Source: an uncultured Collinsella sp. (GTDB lineage Bacteria > Actinomycetota > Coriobacteriia > Coriobacteriales > Coriobacteriaceae). From it: a stretch of DNA of 12,501 bases. The translations under genes were made by a program, and so were the position numbers. Where the stretch lies: assembly GCA_902490405.1 (NCBI GenBank), contig CABUDS010000049.1:1-12501 (forward strand). Direction: 5' to 3'. The notes below the pieces were generated by a model. The model did no database searches, was not told where the DNA came from, and worked only from the letters and a program-made list of their open reading frames with translations. This document shows positions 8,152 through 12,501 of the stretch, one piece after another (position 1 is the stretch's first letter; each line of letters starts with the position of its first letter).

Positions 8152-8356
8152 TATGTGCAGCACCCCAAGATCACGCGGCGACCCCATAGTAGCCGCAGGC
8201 CGCGCACAGGATTACCTCCCAAATCTTTCCGCAGGACGGAGGCGCCCCCGCAGCGCGAAGCGCGCAGCGGGGGCGCCGACATGTCCGAGGACGATTTGGG
8301 AGGTAACCCTGTGCGCAGCCGGTGGGACCAAACCCCGCCATGCTTCTTATGTGCAG
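8152..8356. repeat. Long palindromic element bounded by a 9-base direct repeat (candidate miniature mobile element or structured RNA)
   Basis: This fills most of the 448-base gap between the transketolase genes and ftsE. A long inverted repeat has arms at 8198-8225 and 8293-8320 (26 of 28 positions pair). Inside it lie two 15-base, mostly unpaired segments with a short GGAC/GTCC stem (8234-8237 with 8283-8286). Then comes a GC-rich hairpin: GGCGCCCCCGC (8241-8251) with GCGGGGGCGCC (8267-8277), and GCGCG/CGCGC (8253-8257 with 8261-8265) closing an AAG loop. TATGTGCAG occurs exactly at 8152-8160 and 8348-8356, flanking the whole. No credible coding frame is present. It could be a REP- or MITE-like element with a target duplication, or a non-coding RNA. 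I cannot decide from one copy. Confidence 0.6.
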
Positions 8357-8368
8357 TAAAGCTAATGC

Positions 8369-8377
8369 TGCTAAAAT
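8369..8377 (+). promoter_or_regulatory. Extended -10 promoter candidate for ftsE-ftsX
   Basis: TGCTAAAAT is an extended -10 (TG, one base, then TAAAAT at 8372-8377, five of six consensus positions). No good -35 is seen at the right spacing, which extended -10 promoters tolerate. Transcription would begin near 8384, about 40 bases before the ftsE start. Confidence 0.45.
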
Positions 8378-8422
8378 ACAAAGCGCTCATGTAGTTTAAA
8401 CGCACGACGATAAGGAGCACCA

Positions 8423-9643
8423 GTGGGTAACCACTTCCGTACCTCCGGTGCGGGCGATGATGCCCCCAAGACGCAGACAGGCGTCCAGGGCAGCCGTTTC
8501 GCCACTCCGGATTCAGAGGGCCAGCCTGTTGCTCAGGCCCCCGCTCAGCCGGCAGATCAGGCACAGCCGGCATCCGATCCCTTTGCCTACAATCCCACCA
8601 GCGATGTCGCGCTTTCCGGCACGGCGGGTTTTGAGCCCGTTCAGGCCGTGACCGCTCGCGTGGAGCAGCCTCAGGCTGGCGCCGCCACGCCGCAGCCTAC
8701 CATGGCCGGCATTCCCGACCCCATGGCCCCTGCGACGCCGGTTCCTCAGCCTGCGCAGTCCGGTCTTTTTGCCGCTATTCCCGATCCCACGCAGCCTGCT
8801 GCCCCGGTGGTCGAGAGCGATCAGGCAGCCGAGGTCGCAAGCCTCGATAACGCGCTCAACAACCCCGATTTTACGTCGGTGTTTGCGCCCATCGATCCGC
8901 AGGCCAGCCGCAAGAAGATGGCCAAGCAGGCCGGTGTCGAGCCCGTCATCCTTATGGAGCATGTCACCAAGATCTATCCGGCACAGCCCAACAAGCCTGC
9001 ACTCGACGACATCAACATCGAGATCTATCCGGGCGAGTTCGTCTTCCTGGTCGGTCATTCCGGCTCGGGTAAGACCACGCTGCTGTCGACGCTCAACCGC
9101 GACGTCAAGCCGACGAGCGGCCGCATCTTGGTTGCCGGTCAGGACCTCATGAAGATCAAGAACCGCAAGGTTCCGTTCCTGCGCCGCCAGATTGGCGCCG
9201 TGTTCCAGGACTTTAAGCTTCTGCCGCAAAAGACCGCCTACGAAAACGTGGCGTTTGCCCTGCAGTGCATCGGCAAGCCCAAGGGCGTCATTCGCAGCCA
9301 GGTGCCCGAGGTGCTGCGTCTGGTCGGTCTGGCCGATCAGATGGACTCGCTGCCCGACCAGCTTTCCGGTGGCGAGCAGCAGCGCGTTGCCGTCGCCCGC
9401 GCTATGGTCAACCGTCCGCCGCTGCTGATCTGCGACGAGCCCACGGGTAACCTCGACCCGGCGATCTCGCTGGGCATCATGAAGCTGCTCGAGCGTATTA
9501 ACCGCACCGGCACCACCGTGATCGTCGCCACGCACGACCGCGAGATGGTCGATAGCATGCACCGTCGCGTGATCGCCCTCGAGGGCGGCCACGTTATCCG
9601 CGACCAGGAGAGGGGAGGTTACGGCAACTATGGCACCAACTAA
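8423..9643 (+). CDS. ftsE: Cell division ATP-binding protein FtsE with long Pro/Ala/Gln-rich N-terminal extension
   Basis: FtsE is the ABC-type ATPase that with FtsX links divisome assembly to peptidoglycan hydrolase activation. The ATPase core occupies about 175-406: VILMEHVTKIY (175-185), Walker A GHSGSGKT (211-218), Q-loop FQDFKLLP (261-268), signature LSGGEQQR (314-321), Walker B LLICDEP (334-340) and switch His371. FtsE is normally about 220-230 residues. This product has 406, because about 174 residues rich in Pro, Ala and Gln precede the core, with an internal repeat IPDPMAPATPV / IPDPTQPAAPV (97-107, 119-129) and a patch NNPDFTSVFAPIDPQ (146-160). GTG 8423 is supported by AAGGAG (8412-8417). 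In-frame ATGs nearer the core (8918, 8954) lack a good ribosome binding site. The gene overlaps ftsX by 14 bases. Confidence 0.93.
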   Translation: MGNHFRTSGAGDDAPKTQTGVQGSRFATPDSEGQPVAQAPAQPADQAQPASDPFAYNPTSDVALSGTAGFEPVQAVTARVEQPQAGAATPQPTMAGIPDPMAPATPVPQPAQSGLFAAIPDPTQPAAPVVESDQAAEVASLDNALNNPDFTSVFAPIDPQASRKKMAKQAGVEPVILMEHVTKIYPAQPNKPALDDINIEIYPGEFVFLVGHSGSGKTTLLSTLNRDVKPTSGRILVAGQDLMKIKNRKVPFLRRQIGAVFQDFKLLPQKTAYENVAFALQCIGKPKGVIRSQVPEVLRLVGLADQMDSLPDQLSGGEQQRVAVARAMVNRPPLLICDEPTGNLDPAISLGIMKLLERINRTGTTVIVATHDREMVDSMHRRVIALEGGHVIRDQERGGYGNYGTN

Positions 9644-10550
9644 CGTGGGCTACTCCTTCAAAGAGGCAATCAGTCACTTCTTCCGTAACTGGACTACCTC
9701 GCTCGGCGCCGTCATCACGATCTTCCTTTCGCTGTTTATCATCGGCCTGTTCATCATGGGCTCCGCGATGCTGAACTCCGTGATCGGCACCGTCGAGGAT
9801 CAGGTCGTCATCAACGCCTTTATTAGCGATGACGCCGACCAGGCAGATGTTCAGGCCTTTGAGGCTGAGCTCAAGACGTGGAGCAACGTCAAGTCCGTGA
9901 CGTACAAGGACAAGGACGACGCGCTGGCCGAGTATACGAGCAAGATGTCGGGCAACGCCGACGCCACCATGAGCGCGCTCGATGGCCAGAACCCGCTGCC
10001 GGCTTCGTTTGCAATTGAGATGGACGATCCGTCCAAGGTCGAGAGCACGGCCCAGAAGCTCAAGAAGAACGCCGACTTCCAGAAGATCGCGGATGACGGC
10101 GACGTCAACGCGAGCGTGCTGTACGGCCAAGAGGAAGTGAGCCGCCTGTTCCAGGTGACCAACTACATCCGCATCGCCGCCGTGGTGCTCGTTGGCCTTT
10201 TGACCTTTATCGCATTCATCTTCATCAACAACACGATTCGCCTGTCCATCACGGCGCGTCGTCGTGAGATTGCGATTATGCGTCTGGTCGGCGCCAGCAA
10301 CGGCTTCATTCGCGGCCCGTTTATCACCGAGGGCGTACTGCAGGCCATTTTGGGCTCGCTGCTTTCCATCGGCGTTCTGGAGCTGCTGCGCAATCTGATG
10401 ATTCCGCGTTTGCAGGAGAGCATCGGCTGGATGTCGTTTGCCCTGCCGATGCAGTACTACCTGGTGACCTATGCTGCGCTGATTCTGGTCGGTGTGATTA
10501 TCGGTCTCTTTGGTTCTGCCATAGCCATGCGCCGCTACCTGCGCGTGTAG
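9630..10550 (+). CDS. ftsX: Cell division membrane protein FtsX
   Basis: FtsX is the membrane partner of FtsE. Its extracellular loop activates wall hydrolases. The 306-residue product shows the classic topology. A short cytoplasmic start (GYSFKEAISHFFRNWTTS) leads into membrane segment 1 (about 24-48), then a large extracellular loop (about 50-178, with KDKDDALAEY), then segment 2 (about 180-201). A conserved cytoplasmic stretch RLSITARRREIAIMRLVGAS (204-223) follows, then segments 3 (about 231-254) and 4 (about 277-299). ATG 9630 lies inside the end of ftsE, with AGGGGAGG (9611-9618) upstream, so translation is probably coupled and the two proteins made in balance. Generic FtsX-domain permeases share the last domain, but length, loop and the ftsE neighbour fix the identity. 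Confidence 0.95.
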   Translation: MAPTNVGYSFKEAISHFFRNWTTSLGAVITIFLSLFIIGLFIMGSAMLNSVIGTVEDQVVINAFISDDADQADVQAFEAELKTWSNVKSVTYKDKDDALAEYTSKMSGNADATMSALDGQNPLPASFAIEMDDPSKVESTAQKLKKNADFQKIADDGDVNASVLYGQEEVSRLFQVTNYIRIAAVVLVGLLTFIAFIFINNTIRLSITARRREIAIMRLVGASNGFIRGPFITEGVLQAILGSLLSIGVLELLRNLMIPRLQESIGWMSFALPMQYYLVTYAALILVGVIIGLFGSAIAMRRYLRV

Positions 10551-10574
10551 GCATGCCTGGAATTCATCCCTTCC

Positions 10575-10608
10575 AACGGGTCGTCTCTTATGGGGCGGCC
10601 CGTTTTTT
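10575..10608 (+). terminator. Intrinsic terminator of ftsE-ftsX
   Basis: CGGGTCGTCTC (10577-10587) pairs with GGGGCGGCCCG (10592-10602) across TTAT. The 11-base-pair stem includes three G-U pairs, is extended by two A-T pairs, and ends in TTTTTT (10603-10608). It starts about 25 bases after the ftsX stop. Confidence 0.92.
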
Positions 10609-10685
10609 GATCTCTAGGGGACGGCAGGAAAGCGAATCATTTGGGTAGACTCTTTGGAGTTCGTCATCGATAGCAAGGAGGCGCC

Positions 10686-12501
10686 ATGGGGCGCAATAAC
10701 AAGCATAAGCGCGGTGCTCGCAATAAGCGTGGGCCGGTGCGCAGCGAACGCCGTCCGAGCCTGACCGGGCGCGTGCAGCTCCATGAGCATGGCGCCTATG
10801 TCATAACCGAGAGCGGCGACTACAAGGTTATGGGCCGCGGTAAGCGCGAGATCATGGATGGCGATACCGTTGCCGTGAGCATTAAGAACAGCCCGCACGG
10901 TGAGCGGCGCGCCGTGATCGAAGGCGTGGTTGAGCGCGCAGCCATAAGCGTGGTGGGTACGTACCAGACCGCTGGTCCGCTCGGTGTGATCGAGCCGCTC
11001 GATTCGCGCCTGAAGGCCGACTTCTTCATTCTGCCCGAGGATACCTCGGCGGATCGTCTGGGCGTCCACCCGGGTGATGCCGTTGTCGCGCGCATTTTGA
11101 CCTACCCGACGCGCCTGGAATCGGGCACCGTGACGATCGAACGCCGCATTGGCGGAGATGACGCGCCCGATTTGGGCGTTCAATACGTGATGGCGCGTTA
11201 CGGCTATACCGATAGCTATCCCGAGGCCGCGCTGGACGAGGCCGAGGGGCTTTCGCTCGATGTGTCCGCGGCGCTTAAGGACCCGCTCCGCCGCGATCTG
11301 CGCGACCGCTTTGTCATCACGATCGACCCGGTCGACGCGCGCGACTTTGACGATGCCATTTCGCTTGAGCGCACGCCCGAGGGTGGCTACAAGCTGGGTG
11401 TGCATATCGCTGACGTTTCTCACTATGTGGCTTGGGACGGGCATATCGATCTTGAGGCTCGCCATCGTACGACATCGGTGTATCTGGCCGATCGCGTGCT
11501 TCCCATGCTGCCCGAACGCCTGTCCTGTGACCTGTGCTCGCTTCGCCCTGACGAGGACCGTCTTGCGTTTACCGTTGACATTGAGCTCGATGCGCAGGGT
11601 CGCGTGCGGCATTACGATCCGTACCCCAGCGTGATTCGCTCGCGTGTGCGTATGGACTATGACGGCGCCGAGGCGCTGCTGGTGCGCGCCGGCGCGGTGG
11701 AGTATGGGGTGCTGGAGGGTGCGGCCGAGGATGTTGCGGCTGCTGAGGCCTCGCGCGAGGAGGCGCTTGGGCGTGGGCTTGCATGCGAAGAGACAGCCCG
11801 CGGCTATAACGTCGACCTGGGCGATTTTTTGGTTGCCGCCAACGAGCTTGCGGAGCTCCGCCGCCGCATTCGTCGCGCGCGCGGTTCGGTCGACTTTGAT
11901 ACGGCCGAGATCCGCGCGCTCTTGGACGAGGACGGTGTGCCCGTGCAGATCGTGGCCCGCGAGCGCTCGTGCGCCACGTCGCTGATCGAGGAGGCCATGC
12001 TGCTCGCCAACGAGTGCGTGGCCGAGTGGCTGGCCGACCGCGACATTGAGGCCTGCTATCGCGTGCACGATGACCCCAGTCCCGATAGCCTGCACGGCGC
12101 CGCCGTGGCGCTGGCGCAGCTGGGCATCATCGACGACCGCCGTGCGGCTGGTATTGCCCTGGGAAGTCCCGATGAGCTGCAGGCTGCGGTCGACGCCGCG
12201 GCTGGCACGGCCAACGCGCCGCTTGTCAACACGCTGCTGTTGCGCAGCATGCAGCGCGCACTGTACAAGCCGCGCAACGAGGGCCACTTTGCGCTTGCCG
12301 CGCCGTGCTACTGCCACTTTACGAGTCCTATCCGCCGCTATCCCGATTTGGTGGTGCACCGCGTGCTCAAGCTGCAGCTGGCCTATGAGCAGCTGGGCGG
12401 CAAGGACGCCTTGGTACGCACGCCCCGGCTCATCGGTAAAGGTCGCGAGTCCCTGCCACGCATTCTGCCGCAAATTTGCCGTGCGTGCAGCGATGCGGAG
12501 C
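10686..12501 (+). CDS. rnr: Ribonuclease R, 3'-5' exoribonuclease (partial, runs off the right end)
   Basis: RNase R degrades structured RNA processively from the 3' end and, with SmpB-tmRNA, clears defective mRNAs. The frame is open for 605 codons from ATG 10686 to the window end. The product starts with a short basic tail (MGRNNKHKRGARNKRG), then cold-shock-like domains at about 26-88 and 89-156. The RNB catalytic domain starts near 197. The metal-binding acidic residues appear in TIDPVDARDFDDAIS (212-226; D214, D220, D222, D223). Downstream are VHIADVSHYV (239-248) and the conserved HFTSPIRRYPDL (544-555). The catalytic motif lies about 60 residues earlier than in E. coli RNase R, so the N-terminal helix-turn-helix domain is absent. 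AAGGAGG (10675-10681) supports the start. The missing part should hold the end of RNB and the S1 domain. No convincing promoter is seen in the short gap after the ftsX terminator. Confidence 0.93.
   Translation, partial: MGRNNKHKRGARNKRGPVRSERRPSLTGRVQLHEHGAYVITESGDYKVMGRGKREIMDGDTVAVSIKNSPHGERRAVIEGVVERAAISVVGTYQTAGPLGVIEPLDSRLKADFFILPEDTSADRLGVHPGDAVVARILTYPTRLESGTVTIERRIGGDDAPDLGVQYVMARYGYTDSYPEAALDEAEGLSLDVSAALKDPLRRDLRDRFVITIDPVDARDFDDAISLERTPEGGYKLGVHIADVSHYVAWDGHIDLEARHRTTSVYLADRVLPMLPERLSCDLCSLRPDEDRLAFTVDIELDAQGRVRHYDPYPSVIRSRVRMDYDGAEALLVRAGAVEYGVLEGAAEDVAAAEASREEALGRGLACEETARGYNVDLGDFLVAANELAELRRRIRRARGSVDFDTAEIRALLDEDGVPVQIVARERSCATSLIEEAMLLANECVAEWLADRDIEACYRVHDDPSPDSLHGAAVALAQLGIIDDRRAAGIALGSPDELQAAVDAAAGTANAPLVNTLLLRSMQRALYKPRNEGHFALAAPCYCHFTSPIRRYPDLVVHRVLKLQLAYEQLGGKDALVRTPRLIGKGRESLPRILPQICRACSDAE

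Noticed and set aside
8198..8320. 6S RNA or another known housekeeping RNA
   Set aside because: The long hairpin with an internal open region recalls 6S RNA, but it is too short (123 bases), the outer stem is too perfect, and no promoter/terminator pair frames it. I also see no tmRNA, SRP RNA or RNase P signatures.
8085..8573. Minus-strand 162-codon frame across the palindrome and the ftsE start
   Set aside because: It reads through both palindrome arms, giving a repeated GLPPK/DLGGNPVRG-like echo, and overlaps ftsE antisense. Composition and position mark it as spurious.
10614..12473. A 619-codon open frame on the minus strand across rnr
   Set aside because: It is antisense to a convincing RNase R frame with catalytic motifs, has no ribosome binding site I could support, and runs through the ftsX terminator region. 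It is a codon-bias shadow.

Overview
The window looks like chromosomal core-genome DNA from a GC-rich actinobacterium. The most likely group is Coriobacteriia, probably a Collinsella-like gut species. This is an inference from protein character, base composition, the actinobacterial form of RF2 (GPGGQGVNTTDSAVR) and the prfB/ftsE/ftsX context. All genes lie on the + strand. I see no prophage, insertion sequence with a transposase, CRISPR array, tRNA or rRNA.

Layout. A few codons of an unidentified upstream gene come first. Next is rpmE (ribosomal protein L31 with a long Ala/Lys/Glu tail), with its own promoter, a two-hairpin 5' leader and a strong terminator. After a repeat-bearing intergenic stretch come secA and prfB (RF2), which overlap by one base. 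A structured intergenic region then leads to a YitT-family membrane protein gene whose Shine-Dalgarno sequence directly follows an intrinsic terminator. A transketolase split into two adjacent genes comes next, ending in a terminator. The only long gene-free stretch (about 450 bases, 7975-8422) holds that terminator, a long near-perfect palindromic element and a probable promoter. Then come ftsE, with an unusual ~174-residue N-terminal extension, and ftsX, overlapping by 14 bases and ending in a terminator. Last is the 5' two thirds or more of rnr (RNase R), running off the right end.

How the genes fit together. secA/prfB and ftsE/ftsX are translationally coupled pairs for protein export/translation termination and for divisome-controlled wall hydrolysis. 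The two transketolase halves should form one enzyme. prfB-ftsE-ftsX-smpB is a familiar order in Actinobacteria (for example Mycobacterium). Here yitT and the transketolase pair sit between prfB and ftsE, and rnr follows ftsX.

The most notable point is in RF2. The stop-codon-reading tripeptide, normally Ser-Pro-Phe, reads Ser-Pro-Thr. The gene also has no programmed frameshift, and none of the eight complete genes in the window ends in TGA. Other points worth following are the palindromic element bounded by a 9-base direct repeat, the terminator abutting the yitT ribosome binding site, the paired-hairpin L31 leader, and the FtsE extension.
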